A stretch of 64,000 nucleotides of DNA from [Flexibacter] sp. ATCC 35208 (GTDB taxonomy: Bacteria; Bacteroidota; Bacteroidia; Chitinophagales; Chitinophagaceae): the NCBI RefSeq assembly GCF_001975825.1, contig NZ_MTKN01000017.1, positions 79,779-143,778 on the forward strand. The letters are read 5' to 3'. The position numbers and the translations under genes were made by a program. Positions 43,590 to 52,047 of this stretch are shown piece after piece. Within the stretch, counting starts at the first letter, position 1; every line of letters starts with the position of its first letter. A model generated the notes under the pieces. That model did no database searches, was not told the DNA's origin, and was given only the letters and a program-made list of their open reading frames with translations.

Positions 43590-44024
43590 GTGACACGGTT
43601 ATTGTTTTTTATTTCCATCATCGTCATGTGCGCCTCCTGTGGTAGTGGAGGAGGTGGTAACTTTAAAGATTCTACCACCACCCTCGTCATTACGGATACC
43701 TGTGCCGTTATTTTCCATCCCGCAGGCGATAAGCTGACCTACCTGAAAAATACGTTCAGTAAGAACTCGTTTGCTGCTATGGAACAATCCAACAATGCAG
43801 CCCTGGTAGCAGACAGTGCTTACCTCGCTAAACTGGGTGTAAAGATCATCAGCACCTCTAAGCTGAAACTGAAGTTTCATAAGAAGAACGGCGAAGATGT
43901 AGACATTAACCTCATGCATGAAAAATATGCCTGGGAAGTCTTCCTGTTCGACAGCTACAATGATCCGGTAAAGGCAGATATCACCGATATCGAAACCGCC
44001 GTACAGGAAGCTGGTATCAGGTAA
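43590..44024 (+). CDS. Hypothetical lipoprotein
   Basis: A 144-residue lipoprotein starting with GTG, lipobox Cys17 in CASC and then a run of Gly and Ser. The rest (TTTLVITDTCAVIFHPAGDKLTYLKNTFSKNSF; LKLKFHKKNGEDVDINL) matches no family I know. It is probably membrane anchored. It lies before the lpxH-like gene (42 bases) on the same strand. Confidence 0.75.
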   Translation: MTRLLFFISIIVMCASCGSGGGGNFKDSTTTLVITDTCAVIFHPAGDKLTYLKNTFSKNSFAAMEQSNNAALVADSAYLAKLGVKIISTSKLKLKFHKKNGEDVDINLMHEKYAWEVFLFDSYNDPVKADITDIETAVQEAGIR

Positions 44025-44066
44025 TCACAATTTTTCTTCATCTTTGCACGCGCAATTAAAAGGCTC

Positions 44067-44855
44067 ATGCATCATCACATTCAACTTCCGGCTGGCAAAC
44101 GTGTTTATTTCGCTTCAGACTTTCACCTGGGTGCACCAGATATGGTACGCAGCAGGGATCGGGAGCGTAAGATCGTAGCATGGTTGAATGAAGTGTCTAA
44201 GGATGCTGGCCATATCTTTCTCGTAGGCGATATCTTCGATTTCTGGTTTGAGTACAAGGAGGTGATTCCTAAAGGCTATACCCGCCTGTTGGGGAAGCTG
44301 GCAGAACTGCGTGACAACGGTATTGGCATCTCAGTATTCATTGGAAATCATGATATGTGGATGAATGGCTATTTCGAAGATGAACTGGATATTCCGGTAT
44401 ATTACGAACCACAGACTTACGACATTGCTGGCAAGCAATTTTACATTGGTCATGGAGATGGTTTAGGCCCCGGCGATCATGGTTACAAGATGCTAAAAAA
44501 GGTGTTCCGTAATCCTGTGTGCCGTTGGTTATTTTCCCTTATTCATCCATCATGGGGTATTGGACTCGCTAACTACTTCAGCCGTAAAAGCCGCGCGGCT
44601 ACCGGCGGAGAGCATGAAGAAAAATTCCTTGGAGAAGAGAATGAGTGGCTGGCAGTATACAGCAAAGACATTTTAAAAACGACCCACTACGACTACTTTA
44701 TATACGGTCATCGTCACCTGCCTTTAGATCTGGAGGTAGGCCCCAACAGTCACTATATCAACCTGGGTGACTGGCTGCGTTACTTCACGTATGCGGAGTT
44801 CGATGGTACGACCACTACCCTGAAGTATGTTAATCAAGAATCTCGTGCAAAATAG
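44067..44855 (+). CDS. UDP-2,3-diacylglucosamine diphosphatase family (LpxH-like)
   Basis: A 262-residue metallophosphoesterase, probably removing UMP from UDP-2,3-diacylglucosamine in lipid A synthesis. The calcineurin-like metal motifs are complete: DFHLGAPD, GDIFDFWFEYKEV, GNHDMWM, GHGDGLGPGDHGYK and GHRHLPLD. The residues after GHGDG are typical of the LpxH branch. A variant -7 element CATCTTTG lies at 44039-44046. Its 3' end overlaps the convergent recO gene by 26 bases. Confidence 0.9.
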   Translation: MHHHIQLPAGKRVYFASDFHLGAPDMVRSRDRERKIVAWLNEVSKDAGHIFLVGDIFDFWFEYKEVIPKGYTRLLGKLAELRDNGIGISVFIGNHDMWMNGYFEDELDIPVYYEPQTYDIAGKQFYIGHGDGLGPGDHGYKMLKKVFRNPVCRWLFSLIHPSWGIGLANYFSRKSRAATGGEHEEKFLGEENEWLAVYSKDILKTTHYDYFIYGHRHLPLDLEVGPNSHYINLGDWLRYFTYAEFDGTTTTLKYVNQESRAK

Positions 44856-45561
44856 GTGGAGAATTCATCTCCTGGAAGTCAGGCATATGTAGCTTGAAGA
44901 AGTCCAGGTAAGCATACAGCAATCGTCTCCTTTTATCTTTATTCATCACTATTTCACCCAGTTGTTCCCATGCCTGGCATTGGAATAGCCTGTCTGTAAT
45001 TTCACTATTCGCAGCATCCAGATAGTTGTTATGGTGTGGAGGCAGATCTGTAAATGAGCCTTCCTGTAAATCGAGGAACGGGGCATATTCAGAATACCTT
45101 CCATTCAGGCGGAAACCCAGTTGTTCTGCCAGTTTCAAAGTAAAATACAAAGGTATATTTGCTGCAACATTCAATGGTGCCTGATCGAGTGCCGCCAGTG
45201 CAGTTTCGGCAAAGTAATAAAGCTCCAGGTGTTGTTCCGGTTGCTTCAGACTTTTTTGTAATAGTTCTATGAGATAGAGCGCAACAGTATTCTTTACGAT
45301 ATTGAAGTGCAGAGAAGTGCAGATATAGCCCAGCTTAAATTCAGAAATACGCTGAATGGTTTTCTGCTCATAATGATACACCACAAGTTCAAGTATATTA
45401 CCTGGCTGAAACAGGTTGCCTTTGGCTGCAGGCTTCGAAGAGCGAACGCCATTGACCATATAAGACTGGATACCGAACAGCTCTGTGAAGATGGTCACAA
45501 TGGCGCTGGTTTCGCCATACTTAACCGTTCTGAGGACTATACCACGTGTTTTGTGTAACAT
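44830..45561 (-). CDS. recO: DNA repair protein RecO
   Basis: Helps RecR load RecA at single-strand gaps in the RecFOR pathway. The 243-residue protein has an N-terminal OB fold (HKTRGIVLRTVKYGETSAIVTIFTELFG) and a helical C-terminal part. It lies 18 bases downstream of the porZ-like gene, and the porZ-recO order is a common Bacteroidota pairing. A perfect -7 element TATTTTTG at 45569-45576 (minus) would start a transcript 3 bases before the ATG. Confidence 0.92.
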   Translation of the reverse strand: MLHKTRGIVLRTVKYGETSAIVTIFTELFGIQSYMVNGVRSSKPAAKGNLFQPGNILELVVYHYEQKTIQRISEFKLGYICTSLHFNIVKNTVALYLIELLQKSLKQPEQHLELYYFAETALAALDQAPLNVAANIPLYFTLKLAEQLGFRLNGRYSEYAPFLDLQEGSFTDLPPHHNNYLDAANSEITDRLFQCQAWEQLGEIVMNKDKRRRLLYAYLDFFKLHMPDFQEMNSPPILHEILD

Positions 45562-45578
45562 TACAGTGCAAAAATAGG

Positions 45579-47720
45579 CTAATTAATAAACACTATCTTC
45601 GTTACAAGATGTTCTCCCGTCGTAGCACTGGAAGCAAATACAAGGTAAACGCCTGTCTGAGGTCGGTGACCTGTATAATCCAGCCCACTCCATAGTGCAA
45701 GACCACCTTTGGACCTCGTTTGATATACAACTCTGCCGTTGATATCGGTAATCTTCACTAATGTATTTTCAGTTAAACCATTGATGGCAATATTGCCGCT
45801 GTAGTCATGTGGCACAGGGTTCGGAAATACCAGTACGGAATCTTTGCTCATGGTTTTGCCTTCGGTGGCAGTGCCTCTGTACGACATCAAACCCTGATCG
45901 GTAGCAAAATACACCTCGCCGGTAGTAGGATGGATAGTGATACTATAAATTTGGTTGCCGGGTAGAGGACTATTGCTGGCAGTAAAGTTTTCTTCGATGT
46001 TGGTGCCGTCTTCGCTCACAAGCCATACACCGTTGTGCGTACCGACCCATTTACGGTTGGCGCCATCTACGGCAATAGCCGTCACCTGTTCATCCTGGAA
46101 AAGGTAGCCGGCAAAATTGTCCTGCTGAATAATCGGCCAGACGGCATCGCAGGTGCTACATCCTATCACGCCGATACCGGTGCCTGTTCCCACCCAGAGA
46201 CTACCATTCTTATCTTTTGCTATACAGTATACATCGTTGGATGGCAGGTTGCCCTGACCACTCCCCTGTCTGAATTGTTTCCATTCGTTAGTGAGTGTGT
46301 TGTATACAAAAAGGCCGTTGCTCTGTGGAGATACGATCCATATTTGCCCGGCTTCGTCAGCGACCAGTTGGCTGATGGCATTGCCACTTTGTGCATAAGT
46401 ACTGCGAAAAGTAAGGTAGGTACCATCTGGTTTTTTACATACCAGGTTGTAGGTAGCGCCATAAACGGCTATCCAGAGATTGCCGGAGGCATCGTTGGTA
46501 AGACCACTGATTTTTTGTCCTTGCAGGGCATAGGTACGGGTACCGTCGGCGGCTATATGTATCAGACCTCCCCCAAAGGAGCCGGCATACATCCCATCTC
46601 CTGTAGGATCTGGAGCCATGGTGATAATGTCATGAAGGTTATCGGTATATTGATGCCATTCCCCGCTGCTATTATAAGTATAGTAAACGCCGGCGTTATT
46701 ATTAGCTACCCAGCTATCAGAAACGCCACCAGCAGGGGCGTATAGGGTATTGTTGTAAAACAGCAGCTGCCCTGTAAGTATACTGGCCGGGCCATTGAGG
46801 CTGATGGCAGAGAACTCCTGACCATCATATTGCAGCAACCCGTACAGGGAGTCGGCCACCCAGGTATACTGGTTATTCCCCGTCGTTTGGCGGATCGCTT
46901 TTAATAACGCATTTTGAATGGGGGTGCCGGCATTCCCGTCTTTTCCTATATATACAATACTGGTATCATTGGAAACGGTAAGGTAGTCACCCTGTACAGC
47001 GATGTTTGTAGCACCTGAGTAGTAGGGTATCCATGCTCCGTTATTCAAAACATAAAGGCTTTGATGCTGCTGACAGATCAACTGCCCATTATAAGAAACT
47101 ATATTATCCACTGTATCTGTCAACTGCCCTACCATAGACCAGTTTCTGTAATCGGCAGGGTTACTGCCAGTCAATGGAGCAGTCTTCACCCCTGCAGATG
47201 TAGCGGCATACAATTGATTATTCAGCATGGTAAAACCATATACAGAACCGATGGCATACGTCGCCGCTATTTCGGGTACTGTCGTATTCACCACCACTAC
47301 CCCCAATCCAGTGCACAGGTAGGTATTAGTACCACCTGCATAAATACGGTAGATCGTCTTATCCTCAGCGGTTTGTTTGCGTTGTAAATCGGGCAGGTTA
47401 TAGCTGTTGCTTCCACTCAAAAGGTCGAGGTTGCTGTTGCGGTAAGCGATCAGTACCCCGTTTTCATTGCTACAGATGGTGCTGATGCCAATATCGTGGA
47501 GACCATTCACTTTACTATACCTGGTAATGTCCTGTTCGGCGCCAGTGGTCAGGGAAAACAACCCGGAACTGGTGGCGTAATATACCTTGTCTCCTTGCAT
47601 GGCTACAGAGATAGCTGGCAGGGAGGGTAACCATGACTGCCATCGTCCGATAAGGGTTTGTGCTGATAGCAGCAGCGGACCGAGGCACAAAAGATACAGG
47701 GAGAGCAGAAACCGGTACAT
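45579..47720 (-). CDS. porZ: PorZ-like T9SS surface protein
   Basis: Probable PorZ, the surface component of the type IX secretion system that brings anionic LPS to the sortase-like attachment complex. The 713-residue protein has a signal peptide (ending LLLSAQ), two seven-bladed beta-propellers made of two-component-regulator-like repeats (for example DNHLWVGT-type blades such as NGSLWVGTGTGIGVI and NRKWVGTHNGVWLV), and a C-terminal type A sorting domain (SVLVFPNPVPHDYSGNIAINGLTENTLVKITDINGRVVYQT). Its place beside recO supports the call. Confidence 0.85.
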   Translation of the reverse strand: MYRFLLSLYLLCLGPLLLSAQTLIGRWQSWLPSLPAISVAMQGDKVYYATSSGLFSLTTGAEQDITRYSKVNGLHDIGISTICSNENGVLIAYRNSNLDLLSGSNSYNLPDLQRKQTAEDKTIYRIYAGGTNTYLCTGLGVVVVNTTVPEIAATYAIGSVYGFTMLNNQLYAATSAGVKTAPLTGSNPADYRNWSMVGQLTDTVDNIVSYNGQLICQQHQSLYVLNNGAWIPYYSGATNIAVQGDYLTVSNDTSIVYIGKDGNAGTPIQNALLKAIRQTTGNNQYTWVADSLYGLLQYDGQEFSAISLNGPASILTGQLLFYNNTLYAPAGGVSDSWVANNNAGVYYTYNSSGEWHQYTDNLHDIITMAPDPTGDGMYAGSFGGGLIHIAADGTRTYALQGQKISGLTNDASGNLWIAVYGATYNLVCKKPDGTYLTFRSTYAQSGNAISQLVADEAGQIWIVSPQSNGLFVYNTLTNEWKQFRQGSGQGNLPSNDVYCIAKDKNGSLWVGTGTGIGVIGCSTCDAVWPIIQQDNFAGYLFQDEQVTAIAVDGANRKWVGTHNGVWLVSEDGTNIEENFTASNSPLPGNQIYSITIHPTTGEVYFATDQGLMSYRGTATEGKTMSKDSVLVFPNPVPHDYSGNIAINGLTENTLVKITDINGRVVYQTRSKGGLALWSGLDYTGHRPQTGVYLVFASSATTGEHLVTKIVFIN

Positions 47721-47831
47721 GCATCAAAAATAGTTATATGTTGTTACTTTATGACAATTACTGTTATATAGGCTGAGTGCCCCATTTTTTTAGACAACTT
47801 TGATTACCTTTACGACCTACTAAATTCAACG

Positions 47832-50261
47832 ATGCTTATGTGGCAACGCTTAGCGGGTTTCGTACTAAAATTCAGGCTCCCACTGCTGATAGCATTATTA
47901 GCAGCTACCGCAGTAATGGGATATTTCGCCAGCAAGGTCCAGTTATCTTATGAGTCAAACAAAGCCATTCCTACTGACAATCCGAAGTACCAGGAATACC
48001 TGGAATTCACAAAACTCTTTGGTCAGGATGGAAACATGGTCGTATTGGGCGTTCAGACTGACAGTTTCTTTAATGCCGGATTTTTCAGAGACTACGTAAA
48101 GCTCAATGAAGACCTCAAGAAGGTGCCTTATGTAGAGAATGTACTGAGTGTACCAGTTGCCATCAATCTGTTGAAGAACGACAGTACGCACAAACTTGTC
48201 GCACAGCCTTTATTCAAAGGTAATATTCAGGACCAGGTGGTGCTGGATAGTCTGAGTAATGTATTTCATAACCTTCCTTTTTACAAAGGGCTGTTGTACA
48301 ATCCTGATACACACGCTTATCTCATGATGATCAGTGTGAACAAGCAGGTGATGGCTACAGCCGGTCGTTCTAAGGTGGTAAATGACATTATGACGCTGGG
48401 CGATGATTTCGGCGCCAGACATCATACACAGGTACGTATGAGTGGGCTGCCACTGATCCGCACAATCGTGGCGGTGATGGTAGCAAAAGAGATGAAGATG
48501 TTCCTGATCCTGTCATTTGTATTGACAGCATTTATCCTCTTTGTATTCTTTCGTTCATTAGGGTCTGTGCTTATGTCAATGATTGTAGTAGCGATGGGTG
48601 TGGTTTGGTCAGTAGCAACGATTGTATTGTTAGGCTACAAGATCACATTGCTTACAGCCCTGATCCCACCGTTGATAGTGGTGATAGGGATACCGAACTG
48701 TGTATACTTCCTCAATAAATATCATACAGAATTCGCAAAGGATCAGAACAAGACCAGGGCCCTGGTGCACATGATTCAGCGTATGGGTATCGTGACCTTG
48801 TTTACGAACCTGACAGCTGCCATTGGTTTCGGTGTGTTTTGCTTTACCAAGAGTTCCTTGCTGAAAGAATTTGGTATCGTAGCAGGTCTGAATATCATGT
48901 TGATCTTTGTGATCTCATTTATCTTCCTGCCATCGGTATTGAGCTATTTGCCAGCACCTAAGGTGAAGCATACCAGTTACATGAATAACCGCTTCTTCCG
49001 CGCATTTCTTGATGGGCTGAATGCATTGGTATTCAAATACAGACCTGTGGTATACATTGGTACAGCAGTGATGGTGATCGTAGCTGTTACCGGTATGCTT
49101 CGTCTGAAATCAGAAGGCTTTATGCTGGACGATGTACCGAAGGAAGACAGGTTGTATACCGATCTCAAATTCTTTGAGCACAATTTCAAGGGTATAATGC
49201 CGCTGGAAATAGCTGTAGATACCAAAAAGAAGAATGGTGTAATCAACCTGCAAACGCTGGATAAACTGGATCAGTTGTCTAAACTGGTAACATCACAACC
49301 AGACTTTGCACAGCCACTATCGGTAGTGCAGGGTATTAAGTTTGCAAAGCAGGCTTATTACAATGGCGACAGTACTAACTACGCAGTACCTAACTCATTT
49401 GATATCGGTTTCCTGGCGCCTTACCTGCGTATGAAGAATACAGGTAATGCTAGCAAGGAAGCAGCAATGTTTACAAAACTGGTTTCCAACTTTATGGATA
49501 GCAGCCGTCAGGTAGCAAGGGTGAGTGTAAATATGGCTGACGTAGGTTCCCGTCGTTTACCAATCCTCCTGGATTCACTGAAACCAAGAGTCAATGAAAT
49601 ATTCGATACAGCGCATTACCAGGTGACATATACAGGTAGCACGGTGATCTTCCTGGAAGGTAGTCGTTTCATCATCGATGGATTGATGGAGAGTATTCTG
49701 CTGGCCTTTATACTCATCATCTTCTGTATGCTGTATCTGTTCCGTTCATTCAAGATGCTGATCATCTCCCTGATTCCGAATATCATTCCGCTGGCACTGA
49801 CAGCAGGTGTGATGGGTTGGGCTGGTGTACCGCTCAAGCCATCTACGGTACTGGTGTTCAGTGTGGCGCTGGGTATAGCGATTGATGTAACGATTCGTTT
49901 CCTGGTGAACTTCAAGCAGGAGTTACCCCATCATAATCTGGATATCTCTGCGACAGTAAAACAGACTATTCATGAAACAGGTTTGAGTATAGTATACACT
50001 TCCCTGATCCTGTTTGCAGGTTTCATGATCTTTGCTTTCTCTCAGTTTGGAGGTACCAAGGCATTGGGTTGGTTGACATCACTGACATTGATACTGGCGA
50101 TGATTACGAATTTAACAATTTTGCCTGCTTTGTTGTTATGGATGGAGAAAGGGTTGATAAAGAAGGCGCAGAAGAAACAGTTGTGGAATACACTGGATGA
50201 TGAAGAGGATGTAGATATGTCTAAACTTGGTTTAAAAGACCGCGAGCAAGGCGAAAAATAG
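47832..50261 (+). CDS. RND/MMPL family transporter
   Basis: An 809-residue inner-membrane protein with 12 predicted membrane segments in two halves, each half with a large periplasmic loop and a sterol-sensing-like core (for example MFLILSFVLTAFILFVFFRSL and LLAFILIIFCMLYLFRSFK). The MMPL group moves lipids or other hydrophobic compounds across the membrane; no periplasmic adaptor or outer-membrane partner is beside it, which fits MMPL rather than a tripartite pump. A near-perfect -7 element TACCTTTA (47805-47812) precedes it. The substrate is unknown. Confidence 0.9.
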   Translation: MLMWQRLAGFVLKFRLPLLIALLAATAVMGYFASKVQLSYESNKAIPTDNPKYQEYLEFTKLFGQDGNMVVLGVQTDSFFNAGFFRDYVKLNEDLKKVPYVENVLSVPVAINLLKNDSTHKLVAQPLFKGNIQDQVVLDSLSNVFHNLPFYKGLLYNPDTHAYLMMISVNKQVMATAGRSKVVNDIMTLGDDFGARHHTQVRMSGLPLIRTIVAVMVAKEMKMFLILSFVLTAFILFVFFRSLGSVLMSMIVVAMGVVWSVATIVLLGYKITLLTALIPPLIVVIGIPNCVYFLNKYHTEFAKDQNKTRALVHMIQRMGIVTLFTNLTAAIGFGVFCFTKSSLLKEFGIVAGLNIMLIFVISFIFLPSVLSYLPAPKVKHTSYMNNRFFRAFLDGLNALVFKYRPVVYIGTAVMVIVAVTGMLRLKSEGFMLDDVPKEDRLYTDLKFFEHNFKGIMPLEIAVDTKKKNGVINLQTLDKLDQLSKLVTSQPDFAQPLSVVQGIKFAKQAYYNGDSTNYAVPNSFDIGFLAPYLRMKNTGNASKEAAMFTKLVSNFMDSSRQVARVSVNMADVGSRRLPILLDSLKPRVNEIFDTAHYQVTYTGSTVIFLEGSRFIIDGLMESILLAFILIIFCMLYLFRSFKMLIISLIPNIIPLALTAGVMGWAGVPLKPSTVLVFSVALGIAIDVTIRFLVNFKQELPHHNLDISATVKQTIHETGLSIVYTSLILFAGFMIFAFSQFGGTKALGWLTSLTLILAMITNLTILPALLLWMEKGLIKKAQKKQLWNTLDDEEDVDMSKLGLKDREQGEK

Positions 50262-50286
50262 CGGCTAAAAAATATCCAAATTAGCT

Positions 50287-50324
50287 AAAAGCTCAATGCC
50301 AGCGCGCTGGCATTGAGCTTTTTA
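50287..50324. terminator. Palindromic terminator after the MMPL gene
   Basis: A perfect palindrome (50287-50322) with 18-base arms and no loop bases, ending in TTTTT. It is a strong terminator on the + strand and could also form a cruciform. Confidence 0.75.
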
Positions 50325-50443
50325 GTTTCAAATAATCTAGTGCGGGGCACTCATCCCCCCCTTTTAGCCGTTTGTATAAAAGGGTGTATTATACCCATTA
50401 AAAAATAAGAGGTTTATGATGCCATTCTAACCACTTTTAGTTC

Positions 50444-51133
50444 ATGAAAAACAAATACTTAAAGGGCGCTCATTTATCTGAGCGTAAATTTAAGGAGATA
50501 CTACGGCTATTTGCCGAGGATCTCACGGCCACTCAGATTGCCAGCATAAGTGGAGTAAGTCGGGTTACTGTTAACAGTTATCTTAAGAAAATCAGACAAC
50601 AGATAGCCCGGCATTGTGAATCTTTATTGCCAACCGACCCCTTACGTTCAACTACTACTGAACGGAAAGCAGTCCCAGCCACTCAAGACTCAGACTCCCC
50701 AGTTCCCGTAAAAACAGATGTCAGCCGGAATATCAAGCCAGTTGTCTTTGGTATCTATCGCGCATCTGACCGTCTGCATACTGAGATTTTGCCCGATGTA
50801 AGCCGTTCCATGATTCATTCTGTAGTCAGGAGTAACCGATCAATATTGGAGACCCAGGCTGCAGCAGACAAGATCCGGCGTTTCAGCAATGTCGCTGATC
50901 TGGGGCAATACAGGCTTTACAATCTTGAAAATGAGGGAACCAACAATGCCTCCGAGGATGTAGATGCATTCTGGGGGCTAACCAAGCATCGTCTGGCCAA
51001 ATTCAAGGGTCTGAACCGCAGCACGGTATATCTTCACCTGAAGGAATGTGAGTTCCGGTACAACAACAGGAATGAGGATATCTATGAAACGCTGTTGGAA
51101 TTGTTGAAGACACAACCACTTAGCCTGTCGTAA
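50444..51133 (+). CDS. IS1595-like transposase-derived protein, catalytic residues lost
   Basis: An intact 229-residue frame. The N-terminus (1-55) is a helix-turn-helix as in IS1595/ISXO2 transposases (LSERKFKEILRLFAEDLTATQIA; GVSRVTVNSYLKKIR), and the C-terminus (about 170-225) matches their end (DAFWGLTKHRLAKFKGLNRSTVYLHLKECEFRYNNRNEDI). The middle keeps only VFGIYRASDRLHTEILPDVS. The usual first acidic residue (DESYFGG) is missing, the second (HTDGW) reads ETQAA, and the third Glu reads Asp in DVDAFW. No terminal inverted repeats are clear. It is therefore probably not mobile and may act as a DNA-binding protein. Confidence 0.7.
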   Translation: MKNKYLKGAHLSERKFKEILRLFAEDLTATQIASISGVSRVTVNSYLKKIRQQIARHCESLLPTDPLRSTTTERKAVPATQDSDSPVPVKTDVSRNIKPVVFGIYRASDRLHTEILPDVSRSMIHSVVRSNRSILETQAAADKIRRFSNVADLGQYRLYNLENEGTNNASEDVDAFWGLTKHRLAKFKGLNRSTVYLHLKECEFRYNNRNEDIYETLLELLKTQPLSLS

Positions 51134-52047
51134 GGGAAAGTGGACAATTCGGGGAGGGAGCGCTGCCAGCCTTTATAAGAGGGCCGGCCAGCGGTATGTA
51201 TATGTGGAATGCTGATCAATTTCCCCTTTAAACTGTTATTAGACGTACATTTTTATTTAAATCTGGTTTAACCCGGATTTAGATTTTGGTTGATGAGCGC
51301 GCAGGCGGTAATCATACCGCTTGCCCTTTAATGTTTTATTTAATATGACTTTATCAAGATAAAAAAATAGGGTTTCTATAACATTATTTTGACAATATGT
51401 TGAAACTTAACTTAGACAAGTAACCCCTTGAAACCCTCTATATTATTCTGTTATTACAATTATATGACAAAAACTACCCGGGATAACATGAAAATTGTAT
51501 ATGGGTTTTAACATTTTATTAAGTATCTTGCCGACCTATTAAATAATAATAAAGTAACATTACAACAACAGAAATCTAAGCCAAAATCAATTGTAGATGT
51601 AAGAAGCTGCTGAGACGGATATGTATTGTGCATACAACCCAATATTATGACAACATAATCACGTGAGGTGCTTACTGAACAAAACTTGTGAACTGTATTT
51701 TGGTGCCCGGAAATATTGCATGGAGACGTGTAGTAAACTGTTAATTTTATTGGTTTTGCTTAAAGATGATCTAACAAAGTCAGGACTTATTATTATTTGG
51801 TTACACAGAATTAGGGGTCGCTTGTATTCTATTTAAACAGCATTGACAGTAACGGGGGAGAACGTGGAGACGTTAAAATGAACAAGAGAATTACCTGTTT
51901 GCTTATGAATTCTATACTGCTTTGTTATGCGCTGTAGTGGCGTGGGAAATGGTTTTTGCATTTTTATGAATTGAATATTGCTTATTGCTTATGAGGAATA
52001 CTGATATAATTGTTAACAAGTTCATTTTATCAAATCAATTATCTTTT
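51134..52047. other. Long region upstream of the first susC gene
   Basis: About 900 bases without a convincing gene. It holds a hairpin near 51310-51332 (stem GCGGTA with TACCGC) ending the previous gene, an inverted repeat (GGGTTTC near 51371 with GAAACCC near 51429), a possible promoter (TATCTTGC near 51521) and a 19-codon frame (51878-51937). The small RNA boxes are absent here. Confidence 0.45.
51878..51937 (+). CDS. Possible 19-residue leader peptide
   Basis: A short frame from ATG 51878 to TAG, encoding a hydrophobic peptide, MNKRITCLLMNSILLCYAL. A purine-rich GGGGGAG lies 19 bases before it. It is within the presumed leader of susC. It may be chance; no conservation data are available. 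Confidence 0.25.
   Translation: MNKRITCLLMNSILLCYAL

Noticed and set aside
50340..51180. Terminal inverted repeats of an intact insertion sequence around the transposase-like gene
   Set aside because: I compared the flanks (C-rich run near 50356 and G-rich run near 51151) and found no convincing inverted match or target duplication.
51241..51335. Possible fifth copy of the small RNA family (hairpin GCGGTA-ATCA-TACCGC)
   Set aside because: The 20-base conserved start is absent, no ACGTTCAC box lies 33 bases before a -7 element, and the loop differs. It is better read as the terminator of the preceding gene.
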